Program-made: the position numbers and the translations under genes
Part shown: positions 13,681-24,221 of the stretch, piece by piece
Layout of the letters: every line of letters begins with the position of its first letter
Numbering within the stretch: the stretch's first letter is position 1
The notes under the pieces: model-generated
Databases searched by the model: none
What the model was told of the DNA's origin: nothing
What the model saw: only the letters and a program-made list of their open reading frames with translations
NCBI GenBank assembly: GCA_038380795.1
Contig: CM076275.1
Coordinates: 6,543,001-6,607,000 of the forward strand
Length of the DNA: 64,000 bases
DNA from: Pyrocephalus nanus
Taxonomy: Eukaryota; Chordata; Aves; Passeriformes; Tyrannidae
Direction: 5' to 3'

Positions 13681-13857
13681 GGGCAACAGGCTGCCCAGGG
13701 AAGTGGTGCGGTTACTGTCCCTGGACTGATGTGCAGATGTGGTACATAGGGATGTGGTTTAATGGAGGGCTTGGCAGTGCTGGATAAAGAGTTGGGTTTG
13801 ATGTTCTTGATTTTAAAGGCCTTTTCCAGTCTGAGCGGTTGTGTGATTCTATGAAAT
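13681..13857 (+). mobile_element. CR1 LINE 3' end, 5'-truncated
   Basis: This is the 3' end of an avian CR1 retrotransposon in + orientation. It starts in the characteristic 'CAGGCTGCCCAGGGAAGTGGT' region and continues through the segments equivalent to 'GTCCCTGGA', 'GGCAGTGCTGG' and 'GGCCTTTTCCA'. It finishes with GTGATTCTATGAAAT, a single-copy version of the ATTCTATGA tail repeats that CR1 carries instead of poly(A). Only about 180 bp remain, as is usual for 5'-truncated CR1 insertions. It ends about 250 bp before the CpG island, so it lies in the proximal upstream region of the presumed promoter. Its tail runs straight into the polypurine tract. Confidence 0.88.
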
Positions 13858-13859
13858 GT

Positions 13860-14071
13860 GGGGGAGAAAGCGGGGAGGGGGGGAGGAGGAAGGGGGGGCA
13901 GGAGAAAAGGTAATGGGAAAACGGGAGGAGACGGCGAGAAGGGGAGAAGCGAGGAAAGGGGAGAACAGCGGGGTGAAAAAAGGAGAAAAGTAGGGTGAAC
14001 GAGAAAAGGAATAAAAGGCAGGGAAAGGAATAAAAAGGGAGGAAAGGGCGGAGGGAAGGGAAAAAAAAAAA
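13860..14071 (+). repeat. 212-bp polypurine tract with a G-quadruplex-like start
   Basis: By my count, 195 of 212 bases on the + strand are A or G (about 92%). The first 40 bases contain runs of five, four, seven and seven G separated by short A/G spacers, which fits the usual G-quadruplex pattern. The tract then alternates GGAGA, GAAAAGG and GGAAAGG units and ends in an A-run at about 14,061-14,071. It lies between a CR1 tail and the CpG island. Long purine strands like this can adopt triplex (H-DNA) or quadruplex forms and often exclude nucleosomes, but function here is inference. It produces long artefactual Pro/Phe/Ser/Leu-rich open frames on the minus strand. Confidence 0.85.
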
Positions 14072-14199
14072 CAACCCCAACCAACAAAGAACCAAAAAGC
14101 CATCAGAGGAGGCAGCCGCGGTGCCGGTGGCGGTGGGTGCGGCCGGGGCGGGCGGAGGCGCGGGCGGGCAGGGCCGGGGCGGGCAGAGCCGGGTCCGGG

Positions 14200-14397
14200 C
14201 CCGCCCCCGGAGCCCCCCCCAGCGGGGCCGGGGCGCCGCGGCCGCGTGTGGGGGGCGGCGCGGCTCTGCGCGGCTCTGCGCCGCGGCGAGAGGCAGCGCC
14301 GCGCCCCCGCTGCCGGAGGAGCCGCTCCGCCGCCGGCCCCGCGCTCCCGCCGGCATGATCTCCTGAGGGGCCGAGCCTGCCCGCGACCCCCGCCCCG
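14200..14397 (+). other. Probable non-coding first exon (5' end uncertain)
   Basis: The right edge is supported by a near-consensus splice donor, CCCCG|GTGAGTGCC, with the intron beginning at 14,398. The left edge is a guess: transcription could start anywhere from about 14,110 to 14,300, downstream of the GC boxes. The exon lacks a sustained open frame from any ATG. Its only late ATG (14,355) is closed four codons later by TGA. Open frames through the GC-rich DNA simply reflect stop-poor composition, giving Gly/Ala/Arg/Pro runs. I therefore read it as 5' untranslated exon 1, with the start codon in a later exon outside what I can identify. The gene is not recognisable from this exon. A minus-strand transcript from the same island is possible but I saw no comparable donor on that strand. 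Confidence 0.6.
14355..14366 (+). other. Minimal upstream ORF (Met-Ile-Ser-stop)
   Basis: If the first exon is 5' untranslated as inferred, this is a three-codon upstream open reading frame, ATG ATC TCC TGA, ending 31 bases before the splice donor. G at -3 makes the context moderately favourable, and +4 is A. Very short upstream frames can lower translation of the main frame by engaging ribosomes. That role is inference here because neither transcript start nor main frame is known. Confidence 0.35.
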
Positions 14398-14858
14398 GTG
14401 AGTGCCGAGGGGGATGGGGGATGCCCGGGCGGCGCTGCCCCAGCCCCGCGCTCGGACTTGGCGGAGTTTCGGCTTCTGGCCGGCGCTGCCCCCTTCGCGA
14501 GGAGCCGCAGCCCTTCGGATGGTTCGCTGGTCGCGGTCGCGGTACCCCCCGCGCATCCTTCCCTCGCATCGCTCGTTCGCATCCCTCCCTCCCTATTCGT
14601 TTTCCCAGAGGGAAAAGTGGCTCCTGGCAGCGGGCGGACGCTTCCCGGCCCTCCGGAAGGCTCGGCTGAGCTGTGCGGGGGATGCTCTGTGCCTGTGGGG
14701 GGCGAGGCTCCCGCGGGGAAGGGACTCGTGGAAGTGACCGGCTGGACGGAGCTGCCGGGCTGAATGTTAACAGCGTGTGTGAGGGGGGGCTGCGGAGAGG
14801 GGCTCCGGCACCTGGGAGCAGCAGGTGAAAACGGGCACAAATCAGGCTGAATCAGGGG

Positions 14859-14887
<29 letters not shown>
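14859..14887 (+). repeat. 29-base A-run inside the CpG island
   Basis: An uninterrupted A-run interrupts the 3' half of the island, about 460 bp after the exon 1 donor. CpG-rich DNA continues on both sides. No retroelement body precedes it, so it is probably an expanded homopolymer rather than a retroposon tail. Its length is likely to vary between individuals and to be error-prone in sequencing. Confidence 0.8.
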
Positions 14888-14891
<4 letters not shown>

Positions 14892-15100
14892 AGCCCGTGG
14901 AAGCCGCTGTGGATGCGGAGGGTACCAACAGGTGCGGCGGTCGCGGCTGATTTGGTGCCGGGGGAGGATGCCCCGACCCCGGGTTGTCCCTACCGAGGGT
15001 CGGTGCCGCGGGCGGGTCCCGGACCGGCCGGGCTGAGCCCGACTGCAGAGCGGGGCTGGTGCGGGGCACCGGGAGCTCCGCAAGACGCGAACTTGGGGCT

Positions 15101-15118
15101 ATGAGGTGCTGCTTACAG
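15101..15118 (+). other. Possible alternative first exon edge with a short coding start
   Basis: At the 3' margin of the island an ATG (15,101) opens six codons, Met-Arg-Cys-Cys-Leu-Gln. They run directly into a near-consensus donor, TTACAG|GTGAGACG, with GT at 15,119, leaving a phase 0 junction. G at -3 gives an acceptable initiation context. An alternative first exon with a very short coding start is a common vertebrate arrangement, but only the donor motif supports it here. A weaker donor-like CAG|GTGAAA is at 14,825. No transcript evidence is available. Confidence 0.25.
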
Positions 15119-15119
15119 G

Positions 15120-18100
15120 TGAGACGAAAGCCCGAGTGTTTCCTGCATTGTTTTGTCCCTATGGGGAAAATGTATCCAGTAGCAAAAAGTTTCTAAGTAA
15201 CGGCTTTTCAATGAGAAGCTCCTTTCCCCGAGTATTACAAGATTTTCACAGGCTTGTTGGTTTTATTGACAATGCACGTCGTTTTCTGGTGGTCTTCTTG
15301 GGGAGTAGCTGCTACTGCAGAAGATGCTTTTGGGTCTGCAGCGTTAAGAATGTTCGTTGAAGTGTCTTTGTTTTAGCAGTTGTGAATTTCAGATATAATA
15401 TGTAAAAGGCAAATAAAAAGTCAGCCATAAATATATATCAGAATATGAAAGGGTATAAAACCCATGGAGCCAAGTGCTTCCTGTTAAGTCAACTTTTAAA
15501 ACAGCTTCTCCCTAGACAGCAATTCACATTTTTCAAGGGGAGAAAGGATGGGTAAAATTGAATTGCTCAAATTAAGTCAAAATGAATTGCTTAATATTCA
15601 TAGGGGTTGATAAATGAACCATTAAATCAACACTTGCATAGTGTCTCATTGAAAAGAAAAATGAACAACTCTCCATTGTGTGCTGGGCAGAATAGGTCAG
15701 CCAGTGACGTTGCTACATCAGAGTGCTGAACTGAGTCCTCCTTCTGCTAACAGATGTATTTGCTCAGTGACATTACATAGGCATGGGAACAAGCTCTCCT
15801 GCCCTCTGTGATGAGGAGCAGCATCTGCCGTAAATGACCATAATCATCCCAGCTTCATCTCGAAGGAGAGAAATCTTGGTTATGTTTCATTTGGCATAAA
15901 TTAACATAATTTTGTTGACTTCTCATGTTGATGTATATCTGTTGAGAATCCACTCTTGTATTTCAAACTATGTTTTTGTTTTCTTCCTCCCCCGAGGAAG
16001 AGCTATATATCTGAATGCCAGTTTGAGGAAGAAATTATACTGATAAATGGAAAAGTAGGAGTCATCATTTTGATACAAGACAGAAAAGGTTCCTTGTAGT
16101 AGAAGCTCTTTTCAGAGCATCACTTCTCAGCAATGCAGTGTGAGTTTTGCTTCCAAACCCTTTGATTAGCACAGGTTCAACTATTGCAATATTGTCGTTG
16201 TCCCTGAAGAATTACCCTTGTTATTGCCCCTTGAAGTCCTTGAAATTCTTGTGTTGGAATGCACTGAGGATGTTAACTTTATCCTTATTGTGCCTTCTGG
16301 AAACTTCTGACACTTTGTTTGAAGAGTTGAGGATCATATGCCCTAATGTTTTTTCAGTTGCACACCTTTGCTTTGCAGGTAACTTAGAGTAGCTAATTTT
16401 GCTTAAAGCTTTTAAAACTGAACACTTGACAGCTCTTTTGTTTTGTGCAAGCAAACTGAGTATCACAAAGGGGAAATTACGAAGCTTTTGATTTTTAGTG
16501 CTCTGAGAAACAGATTATCCAGCCTCCAGCTGAAGGTGGGGTTGTAAATCGAGTTATGACTTGAGAAAGCTCTCTGCTTACATGTCATTTGGCCAAGAGA
16601 GAGAGCCTGTGTGCAAATCTTCAGACATGCAGGGCCATTTATTCAGGTGTTTATAATTATATGGAAGTGTGTTATGTAATGTGGCCTGTAGCTCTTTTTT
16701 TCAGGTGTCGTGTGTGGACCCACCACACTTGCACAGATCCTTTAGATGATGGGTTAGGAGGTGGGTGCAGTAGAAGTTGCTTGAAGGCATGGGGGACTTT
16801 ATATCATCTGTGATGAAGCAGATGGACAAGTAGGTGTGTTTTGCTCATGGGAGAGGAGATTCTGGATCTGGAAATACCTTTAGTTAGTGCCTGATGGTGG
16901 TGTGGAACATTTTTTGGTTGCTTTGCTATTCTTAAAGGCCAGGGTAGCTGCAGGTACTTTTGTGTACCAGCAATGTCTGGTTTTAGTAGTTTTCATTGCT
17001 TCCAATAGCCCTCAGGAATAAAAGAAGTAAAAAAGTTTTCCTGAAAACCTACTGTGCCTTGTAAGGTTATCCTGCTGCTTCTGTTTCCACGCTTGCTATT
17101 TTTCTCTGAAATCATAATACATTTCTTTAGTTCTTTTGATAAAGACTTGAACTCAAGCTTGCTGGGAAATGGTCACTCTATGCTGAGAAAGTGCTGGCAT
17201 CTTATTGACTTATTTTGGGAATACTGGAGGAAAATACACAAGATTCACTTGCATTGATTAAATCCTCCAGGGCAATCTTCTAACACTGCAGTACTCTAGG
17301 TGAAAAATTAACTTTCTTCATTGTCTACTCCTGCTTTTATTTAATTTGTGTGAATCCCAGGCTCTGTTACCAGTTTAAATCGAGTCCTTTAGGTGTGCTT
17401 GAAATGGAAAGTATCTCAGCTTAAAAGCTCATGTACACTATCACTCTCTGAGTCTGTCTCTGGTCACCAGCAGATGCCTTGGTCCTGTCAGCCCCAGAAC
17501 AGTAACAGGGGCAGGATTTGCACCAGCCCACAGTTCCTCACCTGTGAAATGTTTCCTGGGTGATTGTAAAAAAAAAAAAAAAAAAATTATAGACAGCTAT
17601 CCTGATGCTTTTCTGGAGGTTTTGGCAAGACAGCACTTTAGGTGCAGCTTAGTGACAAACTTTGATTTATTAAGTAACTGAAAATGTTTGGATTTTTGGA
17701 TGTGGAGTGAAAGCATAGGAGCTTTCTGCACTTCATCTGCAGCTTTTCTAGCACAATGTACATCTAACAGCTTGTCTCTCATTGATTTTAATAACAGATT
17801 TCTGCTGAGTATACCTGGAGTTGTTTTAAAACATACTAACTTTTTGGGGGGGGCAAACTTTTGGGTTACTAAACACAGTAAAGAACTTCGCAATGTCTGT
17901 TTATATAACCTTGAAAAATCTTAGGTTTTAGCTACTTTTTACGTTTTCCCACTCCCCGGGTTTAAAATGGATCCTATGGGAGGGCTGGTATTTTTTCTAG
18001 TTTGGGGCTAAATATTTAAAAGAAAGCTTTCCCCTGCCCACTGATCAAGGGCTGGTATGAGTAGTGTATCTGTGCATTTTCCCTGTGAATTCTATGCTTT

Positions 18101-19685
18101 CTTCCCCTCTGCCTCAATCAGCTGTGCTCAATAACTAGCCACATCCAGGTGAGCTGTATCTGACTTGTTTGGAAGAGGTTCAAAAGGATCCCACTGACAT
18201 TACCAGGCAGTGGGTCACCCTTGAAATCTTGCCATTCTGGCATCAAACCTTTTTTCTTTTCTTCATTCCCGCCTTGGTTCCTGATGTATTTTTAGCTGCT
18301 GTTCTGTTGAATTTGAATAGAGCTAGTGAAAATGGATGTGGTATTGGGTTGGTGTGGTTGGTTTTTTTTTACCTTTGAGAAATAGGGAGTTTTATTTTTC
18401 ACTGAAGATGGAGCCCTAGGGTGATTACCTGCTTGTCTGCAAGAAAAGGTACTGGTTCATCATGGAGGTGAAAACTTTGTAAAATCTCAGCATCACCACT
18501 CATTTCAGCCATAGAATCTGATACGGACATAGGGGTTTTATTATTTTTATTATTTTAATTTAATTATGGTATTAAAATTGAGCTGCTGCACAGAGAGCTC
18601 CCTTCATCTAATACATTATAGAGTGGTAAGCTGGTCGTATTGCACATACCTATTATTTCCCTTCTTTGTCCCGAGGAAACTGTAGGGTTTGTCAGGTTGG
18701 GTGCTGGAGAATTACTGTGAATGCAGAAGAGCAGTGCTGGGACCATGTCAAGGGTTATGTTGTCCACTGCTGGGATGAGCCAAGATTCACTATGACCACC
18801 GCAGCAGATGAAATGCTGGTGTAGTGTTTTTATCTGTTCCTTGTTTGGAAGACATGTGAGCCTTTAGACGGTCTCATTTCTTCTTTGGAAGCGTGGCAGT
18901 GAGAGCAAACCATCCAGCTAAAATCTTTCCTGCCTTCTCTGGAGGTGTCCCTGGTCTGTAGCTGAGGTACAGCTCTCCTCACCTCAGCAGATGTTGGCAC
19001 CAGCCTGCTCAGCCCTCAGCCGAGCCAGAGGGGTTGGCAGCTCCGGCCCGGCTCAGTCTCTGTGGGTGAGGTGGAAGCGTGAGGCTGAGCACGTCTCCGT
19101 GCCTTTTTCTTCCTTTCTTTTTTTTGGTGTTAGCCTGAGAAATAAAGTTTGTTCCCGTGCAGTCCTGACGCGACTGAAAAAAGTCTTGCTTCAGGCAGCT
19201 CTGTTACTCTCTGTAGTGCTTGGATTGCTCAGCAGAGGGAGAACAGACCATAACGCACAAGGCACCCAAACCCAGCCAGAGCCACATCTTCTGACAGACA
19301 GCAGGGAGAGGAGTCCTGAAGCCTCCCTCCCTATGAGATTTTTTTCTTTCTCTTCCCTTCTTGTTTTGACTTTCAGAGTTAAGCTGTGATTTTTCACCCC
19401 TTCATCAAAAGTAGCTGCCTCAATCTGTAGGTTAATGGACTATTTCAGATGGCAGAGTAGGTGACTGTGATAGAAAAGATGAGTCCAAATCCAAGAAGCA
19501 GCGTGCTTGAAAAATCTCATACATCAAAGCATTTCCTAAATATTCAGAAGATTTCCTAAATATTTATGAAGAAATGTTGGAGTTGACCTTTAGTGACTGA
19601 AGCTTTACAACAAACCCAAAGATAAACAAACAAACCCCATGAAGTAGTTGCAATTCAAGCAGCAAGTTATGACCATGACTCATCT
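15120..19685. other. Presumed intron 1, first part
   Basis: Beyond the island the sequence becomes AT-rich and CpG-poor, with no supported coding exon. A 19-base A-run occurs at 17,568-17,586, and an AT-rich patch at 18,538-18,580. The motif ATTTCCTAAATATT occurs twice within 40 bases near 19,530-19,565. Open frames at 16,147-16,392 and 18,991-19,389 lack recognisable domains. Confidence 0.45.
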
Positions 19686-19735
19686 CCAGGTCAGATTTTT
19701 AACTGTTGTAAATCAGCACAGCTCCATTACCTTGT
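19686..19735. repeat. Ancient amniote repeat (GTAAATCAGCACAGCTCCATT type)
   Basis: A degenerate CCAGGTCAGA...TGTTGTAAATCAGCACAGCTCCATTAC segment resembles one arm of a well-known palindromic sauropsid/amniote repeat. That repeat runs CCAGATCCTCAGCTGGTGTAAATC, then AGCTCCATTGACTTCA, and then its inverted copy. Only the left arm is evident here. The identification is from memory of the consensus. Confidence 0.55.
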
Positions 19736-19813
19736 GCCACTGGCTGGAGGAATGGCCTGCTGTATTTTTTGGGGTAAAGATTTAGTAAAAAAAAGATTGT
19801 CACAGAAGGCTGC

Positions 19814-19826
19814 TTTTCTTTTTTTT

Positions 19827-19860
<34 letters not shown>
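19814..19860. repeat. Long T-run (32 uninterrupted T after TC-rich lead-in)
   Basis: A TC-rich lead-in passes into 32 consecutive T at 19,829-19,860. There is no recognisable retroelement on either side, so on the opposite strand it could be either a homopolymer expansion or an orphan poly(A). The exact length should be treated as uncertain. Confidence 0.85.
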
Positions 19861-19861
<1 letters not shown>

Positions 19862-22800
19862 AGGATGGGGCAGGCATTTGTTCTAAAGAGTAAAACTTGT
19901 GTCAGGCTAATAGGATAGCGTGGTTCAGTAGAGATTTGCTCCCCTGCAGCATACTGTGTGGAAATCCAGGAGAATTAGACAGTTTTTTTTGTCAGAGATG
20001 TCGTTTTAATGTGATAAAGAAAACAGCTGTTAAAAAGCTGCCAGATAAAAGCAAGATAATAAGAATGAAAGGGGAAAAAAAATAAGAAATTCCATTCAAT
20101 TAGATAGTGTTGTGGAGACCTGGCTCTTTCCCCATCTGCCACCAACCCAGTGGGTGATGTGGTTGGTTTCAGGGCTATGTTCTTCAGAGCAGGGAGTATT
20201 AGTGCTCTTACACTCCTTAAATCAATGAGGTGCCATTTGCTGGGGGGTTTAGTAGGTAGAGCAGATTAGGCTGTTTGCCCTGGTAGCACAGGCAGCTGGA
20301 GTGGAATGGGCTCCAAATTCTCCCCTGTATGATCAGAGGTTGTGACCTGACTCTGCACTGGGCACTTCCCAAGTAAATGTGTTCTTCTGAAGCATGAGCC
20401 AAGAGTCCACAGAGGCTGGTGATAGGGGTCTTAGCCCTCTTTTAAACAGGGAAATGTGCCCAACAGGCAAATGTGAGATGTGCTACTCAGAAAGCCAAAG
20501 CAGCATTGTTGAAGGGTGCCTGTGAGCCAGGGAGCACCATCGGTGAAAGGCTTTCCCATCATCTGCACTTTCCTGTAAACCAAATTCAAACCAAGGCCAG
20601 CTCTGAGTTTACTTTAAATGTCTTACCTTTCCTCCAAAGCAGCTATGAAGGGTCTGTGTTCCTTTCCTGACAGAGACCAGTCTCCATCCTTGCTTCTAGC
20701 TGAGCTCTGCCAGGTCCTTCCCAGCTCACAATCTGCCTGTACCGGCTGTGCTCTGCTCAGAGCAGGCAGCAGGGGCGATCAGACTGAGCTGATGCTATTA
20801 ACAGCACGAGAAACACCTCTCTCCCGAGGAGGGTTGTCTCTGCTGATAATGAGCTCTGTTTCACTTGGGACTGAACTGCTGCCTTAGGGATCACGGCGAA
20901 GCACAAATGAGGATGCATCACCGGGCACTTCCTACAGCCTCTCTTCTACATAGAAAACAGCTAATTAAATGAGAACCTTTCTGAGCTGTTGGGCTGCTGC
21001 TAGACTGGCTTCCTATAGAAGAATCTTGTGCAGTTTGTCTTGCTCCAGTAAGTTCTTGAAGTCTTTCAAAACTGTGCATTGAAGTAACGCCCAGCTTTTA
21101 TTCTGACTTTTAGGCACTTGCAAGTGTGACATCTGAGAGTGGAGCTGGGGAGTGAAGCTTCAGCTGTACTGAGTTGTTCATGAACAAAATGCATAGCTAT
21201 GGTGTGGGATGTGAGAGCCTTTCCATGACTTACAAAATGACCTGCAAATCTCTGCTTGTATTTGAATTACAAAATCGTTTATGCAGAAAGCAGAAACTTT
21301 TCTCGAGTGTCAGCACGGGCAGCCTCGCTCCTCTTGCAACTTATTTTATGGATATAAATGGGTTGTAACTGGATTTTCTGCCTTGTTCTATCTATCTGTC
21401 TGAAGGAGGATAAAATTCACTGTTACTGTCACGCTCAGGTAAAACAGTAACACTGAGTTTTAGTGGTTTTACATTATCAAGTTCACAGATATTCCAACTT
21501 TAAAATTTTATTTTTTCGTATACATGACTTCTCAAAGAAATGAATCCAAAATAAACTTTAAAGCAAGGATTTGTCTTATGTAACCTATTTTTCATCTTGT
21601 TTCAGTGAGACCGCAGAAGAATCAAAGCCCTTACAGAGAGCAGCTCTGTTTTCTGCTTACATATTGCTCCTGAAGAGCTGAGTTATTTTGCAGTTTTGTT
21701 CACAGAGCTTGCAGGAAATCATTAGCTGTATTACTGTGTCAGTATGGGCACTGGGAAATCCACTTTTATCTGTTCCTATTTAACAGTGTGCTGCAAAAGG
21801 CCTGCCTTGCATGTACTGAAGCATGATTAATTTTGGGGGGGTAATGATGAAACTGCACTGCTTTGATGGGTTGATTATTTTACACTCTGACAGAAATGGA
21901 TGCTTAAAAGGAGATATTAGATCTGAATGAGATAGTCAAGAGCAAGTTATAGGTTTGAGTTAGCTAATAGGGAAGAGGCCAGTCCTACTGCCACTGGCAT
22001 CAGTGAAAATACTGAGAGTGAAGTCAGGCATGGAGTAATTAATTACCTGCAGATGATTGTTTTTGAAGCTGTGAATAAAAGATTTTATGTATTGGTTGAA
22101 TTATCTGAAAAGTAAATCAGATATTTTACTTTTTTTCACCCTGTTTTCTTTGTTCTTCTTTCTGTCTGACTTCATCAGAAGAGCTCTTTGGCTGCTGAGC
22201 AACAGGCACTTCCACATTCCTCTGCCCAGGCTGGAGTATCTGACAGTTGTGGCATGGGCCCTTGAGCAGGCTGATGTCATATGATGTTACATGCTTTAAT
22301 TTCACACTTTGAAAATATTCTTGAAGGTGGGCATTTTATTGGTTTAGATAAAAAGCACCTACACACTAATTACTGAGTGTTACAGTAATTATGTTTTCTG
22401 GAAGCAAGTATTTCCAGAAGAGCTTTGTGAAGCCAGAGGTGAATGATTTTAAGTATCACATTTATCAGTAGTCTTATTACTGACATGGAGGATATTATAG
22501 TTATTATAGTTGAGTCAGAAATAGAAAAATGGTGCACTTAAACTCCATTGTTCGTACTTTCAACTGCACTGTTATGAAGTGTCTTCACTGAAAAGTTGAG
22601 GGAGGGTAGTGAGGCTGAGCTGATATTTGTGGGAGTAGTAAAAGGAAAAGCAGGGTATAATGAAAACCTCAGCCTATCTGAGAGAAGAACTGAAACTTTG
22701 GGAGTAACCACCTTTACTTTTCTGAGAGTGCTCTCTTTGTTACATTGGGGGGGAGCTGCATGTCATTTTGTCCCTGGTTCCCCCAGCACATTGCAACGTA

Positions 22801-24080
22801 TTTCCAAAGCCAGAATACATAATGTTGTTAAACTAGGATGTGTTACTCTCAGTTTATGTTTACAGCTGAAGAGTCCATTATTTTGATATATGTATGGCAC
22901 ATCATGCATAGTGCTGGAGTGTATTGCCAGTAGTCTCTGCTCTGTCTTGAAGAGTGAAGGTGTCTAACTTAGAAAATGAGAACGGGTTTAAAAATGAGTT
23001 GGAGACCTATCCCAGGGTGGCTCTGAAAACCCTGGCTGTGGCCCCTTTAATTGAATGCCATGAAACTGTGTGTTCAGTCAGCACAGAAGCTTTGTAAATA
23101 GCCAAAGCATTTCTTACATGATTTTGCAAATTAATAGTTTCTATGTAGGAGTGTTCTCAGCATCGGAATGTACAATATGTCAGGTCTTGCATCACTCTAT
23201 TGTATTTTGGGTTTAAATTAGGAATTTAGAGAGACTGGGGAGATTCAAGAAATCAGAAATGACTTCTTCAAATTTTACAACCTGGGGAGCTGGCAGCTAC
23301 TCACGAGCATGGTGTGGAAAGCTGTGGTTGGGATGGGAATTGTGCTTTCAGAGAATGACCCAAAAGGTGAATGTGTTGCTGATGTAACAGAGCAGCTGCT
23401 TTAAGTGACTGGCTCATCCTTAACTGTTGTTTTGCCAGGAAAACAAGATTTGGTTTGAAGGTGGGAAAAGGCTGTTTTATGATTAATGACAGAAACCCCC
23501 TTTGTCTTCATGTGCTTCTTGTGCTATGCAAGAGTGTTCTTACAGGGATTAAAATACTTATTTTTTTGGCCCTTCCATTTTCCTACACCTATGGGAAGCT
23601 TCTGATCTGCTTGAATTTGGCTTTTCATCCAGCCTGGACATGAATCTTTGGGCTACAACAGCATCAGCTGTCTGACAGGCCCAGGATGCTCTAACCTAAC
23701 TTGAGCATATTATCTGGTATTTTAGATATCTGTCTGTTCAGTGCTGTGCTTAGTACTCCCCATGTATACTCTTTATACACAAAAGTTGTTTTTTCCCTCA
23801 ACTTGTAGAGGGGAAAAAGGCAGCATGTGCAGCTTTTCGGATGGAAATAGAAAATTCAGTGTCCAGCTGAACTTAGACCTGTCCTTTTTTGAGATGGGAG
23901 ATGGCTCTGGAGGGTGTTTTTTCTTTTCTAACTTATGAAGCAATTGCAATCTATTCTACTCCATAATTTCAAGCCTTATACGATATTTCCCATTTGTTAC
24001 CCTAATAAGACCAAAGGTAAAATTTTATAGCACGTTGTGAGCCGAATGGTTAATGTCTTATTTAATATCTTTCCTTCCAG
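19861..24080. other. Presumed intron, unique-looking sequence
   Basis: No supported gene. The sequence appears unique and mostly non-coding, apart from short repeats such as GTTATTATA-type units near 22,490-22,515. A stretch near 21,975-22,020 vaguely resembles the palindromic ancient repeats but is too weak to call. Open frames are all below 100 codons and unrecognised. Confidence 0.45.
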
Positions 24081-24221
24081 GGCAGATGGAAATGAGAGAA
24101 GTGTCTCTTGCAGATCTCAGCCCAATTAATACAATTTATCTAAACATGCTCTGGCTTATCCTACTAACACTTCACAAGAAAGTAGAAATTGTCCTTACTG
24201 TGTCCTCTACCTCACAAGAAG
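24081..24221 (+). other. Candidate 141-nt exon, unverified
   Basis: A pyrimidine-rich acceptor ending CTTTCCTTCCAG at 24,080 is followed 141 bases later by a near-consensus donor, CAAGAAG|GTAAGAA, with GT at 24,222. Only one of the three frames stays open across the interval. That reading would give phase 1 at both ends, so the exon could be included or skipped without shifting a frame. The 47-residue product has a hydrophobic centre (MLWLILLTL) followed by basic residues, and I do not recognise it. The donor lies where an ancient repeat begins (about 24,218), so any splicing here could be exonisation. Such motif pairs also occur by chance in long introns. Confidence 0.2.

Larger units (their letters stand above)
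14100..15100. promoter_or_regulatory. CpG island, probable TATA-less promoter
   Basis: CpG density rises sharply at about 14,110 and falls away by about 15,100, while the rest of the window is CpG-poor. The core (14,110-14,400) is extremely GC-rich. It contains GGGGCGGGC boxes at 14,145-14,153 and 14,176-14,184 and a reverse-orientation CCGCCCCC near 14,201, all consistent with Sp/KLF binding. A perfect tandem 10-mer (CGGCTCTGCG twice) occupies 14,261-14,280. I see no TATA box at a suitable position. Such islands are typically promoters of widely expressed or developmental vertebrate genes. The + direction is favoured by the strong splice donor at 14,398. Bidirectional activity cannot be excluded. 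Confidence 0.85.

Noticed and set aside
13413..14087. 224-codon minus-strand open frame rich in Pro, Phe, Leu and Ser
   Set aside because: It is the complement of the polypurine tract (13,860-14,071) fused to CR1 antisense sequence. Low-complexity composition and repeat origin explain it.
14121..14763. Several plus-strand open frames in the island (for example 14,398-14,763)
   Set aside because: They lie across or after the exon 1 donor and differ in every frame. Composition alone explains their length.
13712..15083. Two long minus-strand open frames (285 and 326 codons) over the CpG island
   Set aside because: Stop codons are rare in very GC-rich DNA. The products are Ala/Arg/Gly/Pro runs without domains, and they read through the A-run and CR1 sequence. 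No splice or start context supports them.
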